From Oceaniglobus roseus (GTDB taxonomy: Bacteria; Pseudomonadota; Alphaproteobacteria; Rhodobacterales; Rhodobacteraceae): 36,837 nt of DNA. This document shows, one piece after another, positions 1 through 8,740 of this stretch. Position 1 is the first letter of the stretch; the number at the start of each line of letters is the position of its first letter. The notes below the pieces were generated by a model, which saw nothing but the letters and a program-made list of their open reading frames with translations, searched no databases and was not told where the DNA came from. Location of the stretch: positions 1 to 36,837 of the forward strand of contig NZ_PNOS01000047.1 in the NCBI RefSeq assembly GCF_002869745.1, written 5' to 3'. A program made the position numbers and the translations under genes.

Positions 1-1
1 C

Positions 2-1513
2 GGGACCGCCGACGCGGTGCCGGCCCGGACGGCACCGCAGGATCCCGCCACCGCAGCGCCCGACGCCGCCTCCGAGATCGCCGCCCTGACCGGCTCCCGC
101 GCCCCGGACGTGGACGAATCCGCCGCGGCCGGACCTCTCCAGCAACCCGACACGCCGCTTTCCGTCGTTCCGCCCGCCGCCCCTTCCGCGCCCGAGCCCG
201 AAGCCGCCCCCGTCACCGTCACGGCCGCCCCCGATCCGCCGGCCGCGCGCCCCTCGCCCGATCCGCTGCAGCGCGCGCTGGCGGAAGGCGATGTCTCCGG
301 CGATGCCGTCGTCGCCCGCTATGCCACCACGGGCGTCTGGGAGCGGGGGCCGGATACACCGGAAGAGCCGTCCATCGACCGGATCGACGACATCTACGTC
401 GCCGCCCTCGACCCCGCGATCGCCCCCGAGACGCCCGGATCGCTGCCCGACCTCCCCCAGACAGCCGAACCCCAGCTGCCCGAGGCGCCCCTGCCCCCGG
501 CCCCCCCGGGCCAGACCTTCGATCTGGACGAGCGCGGGCTGGTGCGCGCGACACCGGAAGGCGCCATTTCACCCCAGGGCATCCTTGTCACGGCGGGCCC
601 GCCGCCGCGCCGTCCGCCCGAACCCCCGGATCGGCCCGAAACATTGGCGCCGACCGCCACGACCCAGCCTGACCTGCCCGACACCCGGCCGCGCACCCGT
701 CCCGAGGGGCTCGCCGGACCGGCCGGACCGGCCGGACAAACCGACCAGACCGACCAGTCCGATCAGACGCAGCTTGCCAGCACCCCGCGCACCGAGCTCG
801 CCGGGTTCAAGCCGCGCTCCCGCCCAAACGAGGTCGAGACGCGGGCGCTCAGCTTCGTCACCGCGACCCCCGACGCGACCGGGACGGCCGCCGTGGTCGA
901 CACCGCGACCTCCGCCGCCATCGCCGATGCCGTCACCGACACCCTGACCGAGGTCGCCGCCGAAGCGACGGTGCCCGCCGACGCCGGAACGCCACAGGCG
1001 CCCGTCGCCGTCATCCCGCCCCGCCCGGCGCCCGAGGATCTGGTGACCGCCGCGCTCGTCACTCCGGCGCCCGAACCCGTCAGCCCCTATGCCGTCGCCC
1101 GCTCGCGCATGCCGAAGCAGCGCCCGGCGGACCTGAAGGTCGCCGTCGCCCCGGCCCCTGCCCGCACCGCGGCCGCGCCCGCCGTGCGCGCCCCGGCCAC
1201 CGCGGCGCCCGAGTCCGACGACGAGCCGGAGGTGTCCCGTGTCGCCGTCGCCCGGCAGCCGAAGATCCCGACCAGCGCCTCGGTCGCGGCCCGCGCGACG
1301 ATCAAGAACGCGATCAACCTTGGCAAGATCAACCTGATCGGCGTCTACGGCAGCACCTCGAACCGCCGCGCGCTGGTCCGCCTGCCCTCGGGCAAGTTCA
1401 TGAAGGTGAAGGTCGGTGACCGGATCGACGGCGGCCGCGTCGCCGCCATCGGCCAGAGCAACCTCTCCTACACGAAAAGCGGACGCCGCGTGACGCTGGA
1501 CGTGCCGGGCTGA
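2..1513 (+). CDS. Pro/Ala-rich protein with C-terminal PilP/GspC-like domain (5' partial)
   Basis: The frame is open to the left edge of the window, so this is the 3' part of a longer gene; a GTG at position 17 is in frame but need not be the start. About 420 residues are low-complexity Pro/Ala/Thr-rich sequence with a short GPAGPAG / QTDQTDQSDQ repeat near nucleotides 715-770. The last 75 residues (from about nucleotide 1290) look folded and carry LVRLPSGKFMKVKVGDRIDGG, followed by a predicted beta strand. That pattern resembles the C-terminal beta domain of PilP/GspC-type secretion or pilus proteins. A long disordered linker ending in a small beta domain would suit a periplasm-spanning envelope protein, but any membrane anchor lies outside the window. 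Function is not established. It ends 19 bases before the convergent EamA gene. Confidence 0.7.
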   Translation, partial: GTADAVPARTAPQDPATAAPDAASEIAALTGSRAPDVDESAAAGPLQQPDTPLSVVPPAAPSAPEPEAAPVTVTAAPDPPAARPSPDPLQRALAEGDVSGDAVVARYATTGVWERGPDTPEEPSIDRIDDIYVAALDPAIAPETPGSLPDLPQTAEPQLPEAPLPPAPPGQTFDLDERGLVRATPEGAISPQGILVTAGPPPRRPPEPPDRPETLAPTATTQPDLPDTRPRTRPEGLAGPAGPAGQTDQTDQSDQTQLASTPRTELAGFKPRSRPNEVETRALSFVTATPDATGTAAVVDTATSAAIADAVTDTLTEVAAEATVPADAGTPQAPVAVIPPRPAPEDLVTAALVTPAPEPVSPYAVARSRMPKQRPADLKVAVAPAPARTAAAPAVRAPATAAPESDDEPEVSRVAVARQPKIPTSASVAARATIKNAINLGKINLIGVYGSTSNRRALVRLPSGKFMKVKVGDRIDGGRVAAIGQSNLSYTKSGRRVTLDVPG

Positions 1514-1520
1514 GGCCTTC

Positions 1521-1546
1521 GGGCGCGGCGTCTCAGCCCCGCGCCC
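1521..1546. terminator. GC-rich hairpin between convergent genes
   Basis: The arms GGGCGCGG and CCGCGCCC form an 8-bp stem around a 10-base loop. It lies just after the stop of the plus-strand gene and overlaps the end of the EamA gene. There is no clear T-tract, so terminator function is inferred from placement between converging genes. Confidence 0.4.
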
Positions 1547-2441
1547 GCCGCGTCGCGAGGTACACGCCGCCGCCCGCCAGCGCGAAGCCGACCCAGGCCA
1601 GCGGCGGCATCACCTCGCCGAGCGTGGCCCAGGCGATCAGCCCGGCCAGCGGCGGCACGAGGAACATCAGCGCCGAGACGCGCGCCACCTCGCCCGCCCG
1701 GATCATCGCCAGCAGCAGGCCCACGGCGATCACCGAATTGCCGAGGACGAGGTAGACCATCACCCAGACGAATTCCCAGTTCCAGCGCACCGGCGCCGCG
1801 TCCTGCACCGCCCAGAACGGCAGCAGGCAGATCAGCCCCGCGCCGTAGCCGATCAGGTTCGCCGTCACCGGGTGGTGCGACAGGCCGAAGCGCTTTTCCC
1901 ACAGCGTCGCGCCGGTGATCCCCGCCAGCCCCAGCAGTGCCAGCAGGAACACCAGGGGCGGCGGCGGCGAGATGTCGAGGCGCGCGACGATCACCGTCAC
2001 CGCCCCCGCAAGCGCCAGCACGAGCCCGATCCAGGTGGCGATCCGGATCGGCTCTCCCGACCAGCGCGGCGCGATCAGCGCGACGAGGATCGGCTGGAAC
2101 GACAGGATGATCGCCGCCAGACCCGCGGAGAGACCGTTCAGCAGCGCCATGTAGGTCATCCCGAAATAGACGGTCTGGATCAGCACGCCCACCAGCGCGA
2201 GGTGCCCCCAGTCCGCCGCCCGCTTCGGCAGCGGCGGACGCAGCACAACGAAGGCCGCGCCCATGATCCCCACGACCAGCGCATAGCGCAGGCACAGGAT
2301 CGTCAGCGGCGCCGCGTGCTCCAGCCCGATCTTCGCCACGGCATAGCCGCCCGACCAGAGCAGCAGGAACACCACGGGCGCCGCGGCCAGCCACAACGGC
2401 CGCCCTTGCCCCGCCGCCGCCGGTGTCGCCTCGTCGCTCAT
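1533..2441 (-). CDS. EamA/DMT-family membrane transporter
   Basis: The 302-residue protein is almost entirely hydrophobic, with about ten predicted membrane segments in two similar halves, as in EamA-domain drug/metabolite transporters such as RhaT or YdcZ relatives. Gly/Pro-containing helices and a PPLAGLIAW segment in the second half fit the family. The substrate cannot be read from sequence; export of a metabolite is the usual role. The ATG start overlaps the stop of the upstream acyltransferase by four bases (ATGA), so the two are probably translated together and may act in the same process, although acyltransferase and exporter could be unrelated passengers. The C-terminus is short and basic (TRRARG). 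Confidence 0.85.
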   Translation of the reverse strand: MSDEATPAAAGQGRPLWLAAAPVVFLLLWSGGYAVAKIGLEHAAPLTILCLRYALVVGIMGAAFVVLRPPLPKRAADWGHLALVGVLIQTVYFGMTYMALLNGLSAGLAAIILSFQPILVALIAPRWSGEPIRIATWIGLVLALAGAVTVIVARLDISPPPPLVFLLALLGLAGITGATLWEKRFGLSHHPVTANLIGYGAGLICLLPFWAVQDAAPVRWNWEFVWVMVYLVLGNSVIAVGLLLAMIRAGEVARVSALMFLVPPLAGLIAWATLGEVMPPLAWVGFALAGGGVYLATRRARG

Positions 2442-4348
2442 CGTTCCGCCTGCTCCGCGCCCAGCATTCCGGGCGTCAGGCGCCCGGTGTCCCGCATCTG
2501 CTCGACCACCCGGGCCGAGCCGTCAAGCGTGTAGTGCCCGTAATCCCAGTTGACCGGCACCCCCGGCCCGGCCAGCGCCCGGCAGCCCGTCCCGCCGCAG
2601 AGCGTGTCGAGGACATCGACGAAGGGGACGCCCGCCGCTTCCGCAACCTCTGCCAACCGTTCCGCGCGCGCGCGCACCGCCGGGTCGAGCCGCGCCTGCA
2701 GCGCCGCGTCGTAATCGGCGCCCTCGGGCACCGTCGCCAGGATCTCGGGCGCCGCGGGGCTGTATTCCGCGGTCGGGCCGAACACGACCACCCGCGGCAC
2801 GCTCTCCTGCAACTCCGCCAGCACCCCGGGCAGCCCCGCGAAGTCGCCGTCCTGCCAGCGGGCCGAAACGATCACGGCGTCGATCCCGCCCCTTGGCAGC
2901 ACCTCGTTCCGCAGCAGCGCCGTCAGCGCCGCGCAGCCCGGATCGCCGTCGCGCGGACTGAGCGGCGGACAGGCCGAGGCGGTGGCCTGCAGGACATTCA
3001 CCCCCGGAAAGCCCCGCCGCAGCCCGGTGTAAAGATGCGCGGCGTGGGAATCGCCGAGGACCAGCACGTTCGGCCGCTCCGGATCGAGGGCGAGACAGGT
3101 CTCAGGGCGGTACGCCTCGAACCCGTGGCCCTCGGCGCCGAAGAAGCAGTCGGGGAAGCGATAGCCGTCGCGGAAGGCCTGCGTCTCGGCGAAGCCCAGC
3201 CAGCCGAGGAAGGCGCGCTGCCGCTCGGTCCGGCTGGCGTTGAACCAGGCGGTGTTGTCGGCGAGAAGCCCGATGGCGACGAACAGCACCCCCACGCCCC
3301 CCGCCGCGCCGAACAGCACGCGCCGCCTCCGCAGCAGCGGCACGGGAGCACGGCGGAACGGCTGTTCGACGAAGCGCCAGCTGAGCGCGGCCAGGCCCAG
3401 GGACAACGCCGCGAGACCGAGCATCGCCAGGGACGAAGGCTCGCCCACGCTGCGGATCCGGGCGAAGGCGAAGACCGGCTGGTGCCAGAGGTAGGCGCTG
3501 TAGCTGACCAGCCCCACCGCCACCATCGGCCGCCAGGACAGAAGGCGCGTCACCAGCCCCCCGGGCGCGGCACAGGCGAGGATCAGCACCGTGCCGAGAA
3601 CCGGAAGCAGCGCCGCGACCCCCGGAAAGGGCGTGTCGGGCTGGTAGAGGAACACCGCCGCCAGGATTGCCGCCAGCCCGAACGCCGCCAGCATCCCGTT
3701 GCCCGGGCGCGGCCGACTCCGCAGGGCCACGGCAAGGATCGAGCCCGCCATCAGCTCCCACAGCCGCGCGCCGGTGAAGAAGAAGGTCCGCTCGGGGTGA
3801 TGGGCCAGCCCCCATTCGGCCAGTCCCAGGCTGAGCCCCGCCACCACGGCGAAGACGGCGATGACGCCGCCCCGCCCCATCCGGGCGCAGAGCGCGACAA
3901 GCAGCGGGAACAGCAGGTAATACTGTTCCTCCACCGCGAGGCTCCAGGTGTGCAGCAGCGGCTGGGTCTCGGCGTCGGGCATGAAGTACCCGGTCTGGCT
4001 GAGGAAGTAGAAGTTGGACAGGAACAGCGGCACCGACCCGAAGCTCTTCGCGAAATCCTCGAACCGGTCGGGGATCATCCAGGCCCAGGCGAAGGGCAGG
4101 CAGCAGAGCATGACGAGGAACAGCGCAGGCAGGATCCGCCGCGCCCGCCGCTCGTAGAACCGGCCCATCGAGAAGGTGCCACGCGCGCGGCCCTCGAAGA
4201 TGATCGAGGTGATGAGATAGCCGCTGATGACGAAGAAGACGTCGACCCCGACGAAACCGCCCCCGAACGCGGAAAATCCCGCGTGGAACAGGATGACGGG
4301 CAGGACGGCGACGGCGCGCAGGCCGTCGATCTCGGGGCGGTACTCCAT
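2438..4348 (-). CDS. OafA/YrhL-type membrane acyltransferase with C-terminal SGNH domain
   Basis: The start chosen is the ATG giving MEYRPEIDGLRAVAVL, the canonical beginning of the Acyltransferase_3 family; a TTG 15 bases upstream is possible but weaker. Product 636 residues. The first 360 or so residues hold about ten membrane helices with the family's FFVISGYLIT motif and the conserved H of ILFHAG. The C-terminal third is a soluble domain with NVLVLGDSHAAHL (the GDS block of SGNH hydrolases) and a late DYGHYT segment supplying the Asp/His. Fused proteins of this kind O-acylate surface polysaccharides, lipopolysaccharide or peptidoglycan; the acceptor here is unknown. It overlaps the EamA transporter by four bases. 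A perfect 11-bp hairpin separates it from rpsI, so it probably has its own weak promoter or is read through. Confidence 0.9.
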   Translation of the reverse strand: MEYRPEIDGLRAVAVLPVILFHAGFSAFGGGFVGVDVFFVISGYLITSIIFEGRARGTFSMGRFYERRARRILPALFLVMLCCLPFAWAWMIPDRFEDFAKSFGSVPLFLSNFYFLSQTGYFMPDAETQPLLHTWSLAVEEQYYLLFPLLVALCARMGRGGVIAVFAVVAGLSLGLAEWGLAHHPERTFFFTGARLWELMAGSILAVALRSRPRPGNGMLAAFGLAAILAAVFLYQPDTPFPGVAALLPVLGTVLILACAAPGGLVTRLLSWRPMVAVGLVSYSAYLWHQPVFAFARIRSVGEPSSLAMLGLAALSLGLAALSWRFVEQPFRRAPVPLLRRRRVLFGAAGGVGVLFVAIGLLADNTAWFNASRTERQRAFLGWLGFAETQAFRDGYRFPDCFFGAEGHGFEAYRPETCLALDPERPNVLVLGDSHAAHLYTGLRRGFPGVNVLQATASACPPLSPRDGDPGCAALTALLRNEVLPRGGIDAVIVSARWQDGDFAGLPGVLAELQESVPRVVVFGPTAEYSPAAPEILATVPEGADYDAALQARLDPAVRARAERLAEVAEAAGVPFVDVLDTLCGGTGCRALAGPGVPVNWDYGHYTLDGSARVVEQMRDTGRLTPGMLGAEQAER

Positions 4349-4369
4349 CGGGCTCACCCGCAAAGGACT

Positions 4370-4397
4370 GCGGGCGCGGCTGATGTGCCGCGCCCGC
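4370..4397 (-). terminator. Strong hairpin after rpsI
   Basis: An 11-bp perfect stem (GCGGGCGCGGC with GCCGCGCCCGC) encloses a six-base loop. It lies 30 bases after the rpsI stop and 21 bases before the acyltransferase start. On the minus strand it is followed by AGTCCTTTG, so the T-tract is weak. The stability and position make it a probable terminator or attenuator of the rplM-rpsI operon. Confidence 0.65.
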
Positions 4398-4427
4398 CAT
4401 TCGTGTCGTCCGAAGCTCGGAGCAAGA

Positions 4428-4925
4428 TCAGCGCTTGGAGAACTGGAAGCTCTTCCGGGCCTTGGCCTTGCCGTACTTCTTCCGCTCGACCACGCGGCTG
4501 TCGCGGGTCAGGAAGCCGGCGGCCTTCAGCGCGCCGCGCAGGGAGGGATCGTACAGCTGAAGCGCCTTCGAGATGCCGTGCTTGACCGCGCCGGCCTGGC
4601 CCGAGAGGCCACCGCCCTTGACGGTGCAGTGCACGTCGAACTGGCCTTCGACGTTGGCGACGGTGAAGGGCTGGCGCAGGATCATCTGCAGCACCGGGCG
4701 GGCGAAGTAGACCGACTGGTCCTTGCCGTTCACGGTGACCTTGCCGGAACCCGGCTTGATCCAGACGCGGGCGACGGCGTCCTTGCGCTTGCCCGTGGCG
4801 TAGGAGCGGCCGAACTCGTCGCGCACCTGCTCGTGCAGCGGGGCGTCCTGGGGGGCGGCGGCGGTGCTGCCGGAGACGGCTGCGTTCAGCTCGTCGAGGG
4901 ATTTGATTTCGTCGGCCATGCTCAT
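4428..4925 (-). CDS. rpsI: 30S ribosomal protein S9
   Basis: The 165-residue protein has the S9 core from about residue 38: [15 protein letters not shown], then GKVTVNG and YF, and ends with the invariant SFQFSKR tail, whose final Lys-Arg contacts P-site tRNA. About 35 acidic N-terminal residues precede the core, an extension common in alphaproteobacterial S9. The start ATG lies in the four-base overlap ATGA with rplM, and a second ATG two codons later is the alternative. It is cotranscribed with rplM, as in most bacteria, and followed by a strong hairpin. Confidence 0.98.
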   Translation of the reverse strand: MSMADEIKSLDELNAAVSGSTAAAPQDAPLHEQVRDEFGRSYATGKRKDAVARVWIKPGSGKVTVNGKDQSVYFARPVLQMILRQPFTVANVEGQFDVHCTVKGGGLSGQAGAVKHGISKALQLYDPSLRGALKAAGFLTRDSRVVERKKYGKAKARKSFQFSKR

Positions 4926-5383
4926 GCCTCCCGGGTGTTCTTCTTGTTCATGACCTTCACGTCAAGAACTTCGGGGCTCTGCGCCTCGTGGGGGTGTTCG
5001 GCACCGGCGTAGACACGCAGGTTGGTCATCTGCTGGCGCGAGAGCTTGCCGCCCGGCAGCATCCGCTTGACCGCCATGGTGACGACCCGCTCGGGATACT
5101 TGCCTTCCAGGATCTGGCCGGTGGTGCGCGACTTGATCCCGCCCGGGAAGCCGGTGTGCCAGTAGTTCGGCTTCATCCGCTTGTTGCCGGTCAGCTGGAC
5201 CTTGTCGGCGTTGATGACGATGACGTTGTCGCCCATGTCCATGTGGGGCGTGAACGTCGGCTTGTGCTTGCCGCGCAGGCGCATGGCGATGATCGAGGCA
5301 AGACGGCCCAGAACGACGCCCTCGGCGTCGATCAGGATCCACTTCTTGTCGATATCCGCCGGGGTAGCGGTAAAGGTTTTCAT
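4922..5383 (-). CDS. rplM: 50S ribosomal protein L13
   Basis: The 153-residue protein is the usual L13 length. Recognisable blocks are [18 protein letters not shown] near the N-terminus, the [15 protein letters not shown] segment, [20 protein letters not shown] and the [12 protein letters not shown] block. L13 binds 23S rRNA early in large-subunit assembly. An AGGA sequence about ten bases before the ATG serves as ribosome site. The gene leads the rplM-rpsI operon, has a candidate promoter (TTGACT / TAGAAG) 70-95 bases upstream, and is transcribed away from speD. Confidence 0.98.
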   Translation of the reverse strand: MKTFTATPADIDKKWILIDAEGVVLGRLASIIAMRLRGKHKPTFTPHMDMGDNVIVINADKVQLTGNKRMKPNYWHTGFPGGIKSRTTGQILEGKYPERVVTMAVKRMLPGGKLSRQQMTNLRVYAGAEHPHEAQSPEVLDVKVMNKKNTREA

Positions 5384-5450
5384 GTCTCGGGTCCTGTAGA
5401 TGAGAGAGCGCCGTCAGAAGGGGGTCGTGGGGCGCCGTCCGGATGGCGTC

Positions 5451-5478
5451 CTTCTAACCATCGCCGCGGCACAGTCAA
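5451..5478 (-). promoter_or_regulatory. Candidate sigma-70 promoter of rplM-rpsI
   Basis: On the minus strand TTGACT (5478-5473) and TAGAAG (5456-5451) are separated by 16 bases. The -35 box is near consensus. Transcription would begin about 60 bases before the rplM ATG. The short leader contains GGCGCC/GGACGG repeats that could fold, but no T-loop regulatory structure was recognised. The 356-base gap between rplM and speD (5384-5739) otherwise holds an AT-rich stretch near 5490-5560 with no gene, and the speD promoter and leader. Confidence 0.55.
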
Positions 5479-5615
5479 GCTGGTGCTTCTCACATTTTCC
5501 GCCTAAAATCAAAGGTCTGTAATTAAGGTATCTGAATACCCCCAGATTCTTCCGCCCCGCGCCTCCGTCCCGCAGCCGCCGCCGCGGAAAATTTCGACCG
5601 TTCTGGAAAAATCCC

Positions 5616-5644
5616 TTGCGCGAGTCGCCGATGACCCCTAGGTG
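5616..5644 (+). promoter_or_regulatory. Candidate sigma-70 promoter of speD
   Basis: TTGCGC (5616-5621) and TAGGTG (5639-5644) are 17 bases apart. The -10 is imperfect, but TTGCGC followed by a CCTAGG-like -10 is a pattern I associate with strong Rhodobacteraceae promoters. The predicted start near 5651 gives a leader of about 90 bases containing the hairpins listed separately. Confidence 0.45.
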
Positions 5645-5656
5645 GGCGCGACATGC

Positions 5657-5727
5657 GGGACCGATCCCAACCTCGGCCGAAAAGCCGGGGGGGCGCTAAG
5701 GGACCACGGATTCAATCTACTGGTAGA
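5657..5727 (+). ncRNA. Candidate structured leader RNA of speD
   Basis: Three inverted repeats occur in the 85 bases before the start codon: GGGA/TCCC with a CCGA loop (5657-5668), a 7-bp stem CCTCGGC/GCCGGGG with a CGAAAA loop (5671-5690, one G-U pair), and TCTAC-TG-GTAGA (5716-5727) directly before the AAAGGGG ribosome site. A CUAAGGGACC stretch lies between the second and third. It does not match any riboswitch I can recall well enough to name. Structure is seen; regulatory function is inferred from the position before a polyamine gene. Confidence 0.4.
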
Positions 5728-5739
5728 AAGGGGTAGGCC

Positions 5740-6252
5740 ATGGACGGCTCCAACCTCTTCCAACTGGGGACTGGTCTGGAGACAGGCGCCCAAGCGGAAG
5801 ACACCCGCGGCATCACTGCTGCGCACATCGACACCACCCGCGACATCTTCGACGCGGACCGCGAGGATCACTTCATCCGCCGCGACGGCAAGGTGTTCGC
5901 CGGCACGCACCTGATCATCGAGGTGGTGAACGGCCATGGCCTCGACGACGAGGCGCGGATCCAGCAGGCCTTCCGCGATTCGGTCGAGCTCTGCGGCGCG
6001 ACGCTGCTGCACATCCACACCCACAAGTTCTCGCCGCAGGGCGTGTCGGGCGTGGCGGTGCTGGCCGAGTCCCACATCTCGGTCCACACCTGGCCGGAAA
6101 TCGGCTACGGCGCCTTCGACGTCTTCATGTGCGGCGACGCGAATCCCTGGCGCGCGGTCGAGGTTCTGAAGGCCGCCTTCGCCACCGATGACGTGCGGGT
6201 GAAGGAACTGCTGCGCGGCGACGGCCTGGTGACCGATACCGCCGCCGCCTGA
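5740..6252 (+). CDS. speD: S-adenosylmethionine decarboxylase proenzyme (prokaryotic class)
   Basis: This enzyme decarboxylates SAM to supply the aminopropyl donor for spermidine synthesis. The 170-residue proenzyme contains LAESHISVHTWPE: self-cleavage is expected between Glu110 and Ser111, turning Ser111 into the pyruvoyl cofactor. His116 and Cys131 stand 5 and 20 residues further on, the same spacing as the processing and catalytic residues of the Thermotoga enzyme (63/68/83). The core is preceded by about 48 extra N-terminal residues. AAAGGGG lies about nine bases before the ATG. The aminopropyltransferase partner speE is 1.6 kb downstream on the same strand, separated by the PepSY/cytochrome/LuxR genes and a good terminator. 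Confidence 0.95.
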   Translation: MDGSNLFQLGTGLETGAQAEDTRGITAAHIDTTRDIFDADREDHFIRRDGKVFAGTHLIIEVVNGHGLDDEARIQQAFRDSVELCGATLLHIHTHKFSPQGVSGVAVLAESHISVHTWPEIGYGAFDVFMCGDANPWRAVEVLKAAFATDDVRVKELLRGDGLVTDTAAA

Positions 6253-6276
6253 CGCAAGACAGCGACGACAGCGCAG

Positions 6277-6303
6277 GGGCCGCTCCTTCGGGGCGGCCCT
6301 TTT
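6277..6303 (+). terminator. Rho-independent terminator after speD
   Basis: GGGCCGCTCC pairs with GGGGCGGCCC around a UUC(G) loop, ten pairs including one G-U, and is followed directly by TTTT. It lies 24 bases after the speD stop. This is the most canonical intrinsic terminator in the window. Confidence 0.85.
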
Positions 6304-6452
6304 GCCGTTTGCGGCCCTCCTGGCGCCCTGAACCCCGGTTGCAGAGGGTCGGAACTGCACCTCCGGTTGGCTTCCCGCCGCCCTGTTCGCCGTCCATCTG
6401 GTCGGCAGGACACGCCACTCCCGGCGCTCCGCCAGACAGAAGGACGAACCCC

Positions 6453-6701
6453 ATGCTGAAGACCATCGCCGCCCTGACCCTCGCCGTCGCCCTGCCCTGC
6501 ACCGCCTTCGCGTCCGGCAGCGTGAAGCTGACCGACGAGGTGAAGACCAAGATCCAGACCCTGCTGACCGACCAGGGCTACGAGGTCGGCAAGATCAAGG
6601 TCGAGGATGGCTATTACGAAGCCTACGCCCGGAAGGACGGCAAGAAGATGGAGATCCTGCTGAACGGGGACCTCGAGATCGTCAACAAGGACGCCGATTG
6701 A
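6453..6701 (+). CDS. Small secreted PepSY-domain protein
   Basis: The 82-residue protein starts at an ATG preceded by AGAAGGA at good spacing. Residues 1-20 form a signal peptide (MLKTIAALTLAVALPCTAFA, cut after AFA). The mature part is one PepSY-like unit: LTDEVKTKIQTLLTDQGYEVGKIKVEDGYYEAYARKDGKKMEI is split in my reading into a helix, then QGYEVGKIKVEDG and YEAYARKDG strands. PepSY units occur in protease propeptides and in proteins associated with membrane redox or metal systems. The next gene, 69 bases on, encodes a cytochrome b561, so a periplasmic partner of that cytochrome is plausible but unproven. A gap of 150 bases with no clear promoter precedes it. Confidence 0.85.
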   Translation: MLKTIAALTLAVALPCTAFASGSVKLTDEVKTKIQTLLTDQGYEVGKIKVEDGYYEAYARKDGKKMEILLNGDLEIVNKDAD

Positions 6702-6770
6702 TCCCCGGCGGTGCGCGCCGCATCCCCCTGTCCCCCGGTGCGCGCCGCCCCCCCGGAAGGAGAGCCGAGA

Positions 6771-7286
6771 ATGACCCGACAGAAGATCTGGGATCCGCTG
6801 GTGCGCATGTTCCACTGGTCCCTCGTGGCGCTGTTCGCCGCCAACGCGCTGATCGTCGACCACGACAGCCGACTGCACATCTGGATCGGCTACGGCGTGG
6901 CCGGGCTGATCGCCTTCCGCCTGATCTGGGGCCTCGTCGGCACCCGCTATGCCCGCTTCTCCAGCTTTCCGCCCAGCATCTCGGGCGCGCTGGAGCAGTT
7001 GACCGGCATGGTCACCGGCCGCAGCCACCGGCACGCGGGCCACACGCCGCTCGGGGCGTGGATGATCTACAACCTGCTGCTGACGCTGGCCGTGATCGCC
7101 GTCTCGGGGTATCTGATGACCACGGACATGTTCTGGGGCGTGGAATGGCCCGAAACCCTGCATGAAGGCGCCGTGACATGGGCGGAAATCTCGGTCGTGC
7201 TGCACATCCTCGCCGTGATCTACGAGAGCAGGCGCACCGGCGTGAACCTGCCCCGCGCGATGGTGACGGGATACAAGGAGTTGTGA
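6771..7286 (+). CDS. Cytochrome b561-family membrane protein
   Basis: The 171-residue integral membrane protein has four hydrophobic helices and candidate haem-ligand histidines at 15 (FHW), 36 (LHIWIG), 131 (LHEGA) and 145 (VLHIL), plus the GHTPLG motif at 90-95 typical of bacterial di-haem b561 / Ni-Fe-hydrogenase b-type subunits. The ATG chosen follows GGAAGGAGAG; a GTG 60 bases upstream is open but adds a non-homologous Pro-rich stretch. The likely role is electron transfer across the membrane between quinones and a periplasmic partner. It lies between a secreted PepSY protein and a membrane-anchored LuxR regulator, with whose start it overlaps by four bases. Confidence 0.9.
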   Translation: MTRQKIWDPLVRMFHWSLVALFAANALIVDHDSRLHIWIGYGVAGLIAFRLIWGLVGTRYARFSSFPPSISGALEQLTGMVTGRSHRHAGHTPLGAWMIYNLLLTLAVIAVSGYLMTTDMFWGVEWPETLHEGAVTWAEISVVLHILAVIYESRRTGVNLPRAMVTGYKEL

Positions 7287-7801
7287 GCGGCAGCGCGGCG
7301 AAGCTGGCGCCGGCCCTGTCCCGGGACCGGCGTCCGCCTTGGGGCCTGATCGCCCTGATCGCCGTGCAGGTCTTCTGCGCGGCCTTCTTCGCGGGCGACG
7401 TTCTGAACGATTTTCGCGAGGCGGGCGTCCAGCAGGCGATCCTCGGCCATCTCGACATCGAGGCGCTGGCCACCCTGTCGCTGATCGCCGCGATCGTGGT
7501 CGAGACGCGCATGGCGGTGCGGATCCTGCGCCGCCAGGCGCATCTGGAGCGCAGCGTCAGCGTGGCCTCCGCCGCGATGAACGACGTGATCCAAGCGCAT
7601 TTCGCGGCCTGGAACCTGACCGCCTCCGAGGCCGACATCGCGAACTTCCTTGTCAAGGGCCTGTCCATCGCCGAGATCGCGCGCCTTCGCGGCAGCGCCG
7701 AGGGCACGGTGAAGTCGCACCTGAACGCCATCTACCGCAAGTCCGGCACCGCGAACCGGGGCGAGCTTCTGTCGCTGATCCTCGAAAGCCTGATGGGCTG
7801 A
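7283..7801 (+). CDS. Membrane-anchored LuxR-type HTH regulator
   Basis: The 172-residue protein starts at a GTG overlapping the cytochrome stop (GTGA); AAGGAG lies only two bases before this GTG, so the start is somewhat uncertain. Two hydrophobic segments at about 20-38 and 57-75 suggest a hairpin in the membrane. A basic linker (RILRRQAHLER) and a short coil lead to a GerE/LuxR helix-turn-helix at about 110-170: LTASEADIANFLVKGLS, IAEIARLRG, and the recognition helix GTVKSHLNAIYRKSG. There is no receiver, PAS or autoinducer domain. The arrangement suggests a one-component regulator sensing through its membrane part, possibly through the coupled cytochrome b561. Targets are unknown. Confidence 0.85.
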   Translation: MSGSAAKLAPALSRDRRPPWGLIALIAVQVFCAAFFAGDVLNDFREAGVQQAILGHLDIEALATLSLIAAIVVETRMAVRILRRQAHLERSVSVASAAMNDVIQAHFAAWNLTASEADIANFLVKGLSIAEIARLRGSAEGTVKSHLNAIYRKSGTANRGELLSLILESLMG

Positions 7802-7865
7802 CCCGGTTGCCGGGGGGCACGGTTTTCGCCATGGTCCGCCGAGAACGAGACGAAGGAGCGCGACG

Positions 7866-8720
<855 letters not shown>

Positions 8721-8740
8721 ACCCCGGCGGCGCCGGAGCC

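Noticed and set aside
2423-4585. 720-codon open frame antisense to the acyltransferase
   Set aside because: Arg/Gln/Pro-rich shadow sequence, no start context and complete overlap with a well-supported gene.
5657-5739. SAM-II or SAM/SAH riboswitch before speD
   Set aside because: The CUAAGG stretch is only superficially similar; the characteristic conserved blocks of those riboswitches are absent, so only an unnamed leader is proposed.
8724-8736. CCGGC-GGC-GCCGG hairpin between speE and usg
   Set aside because: Only 5 bp and common in this base composition, so not listed as a terminator.
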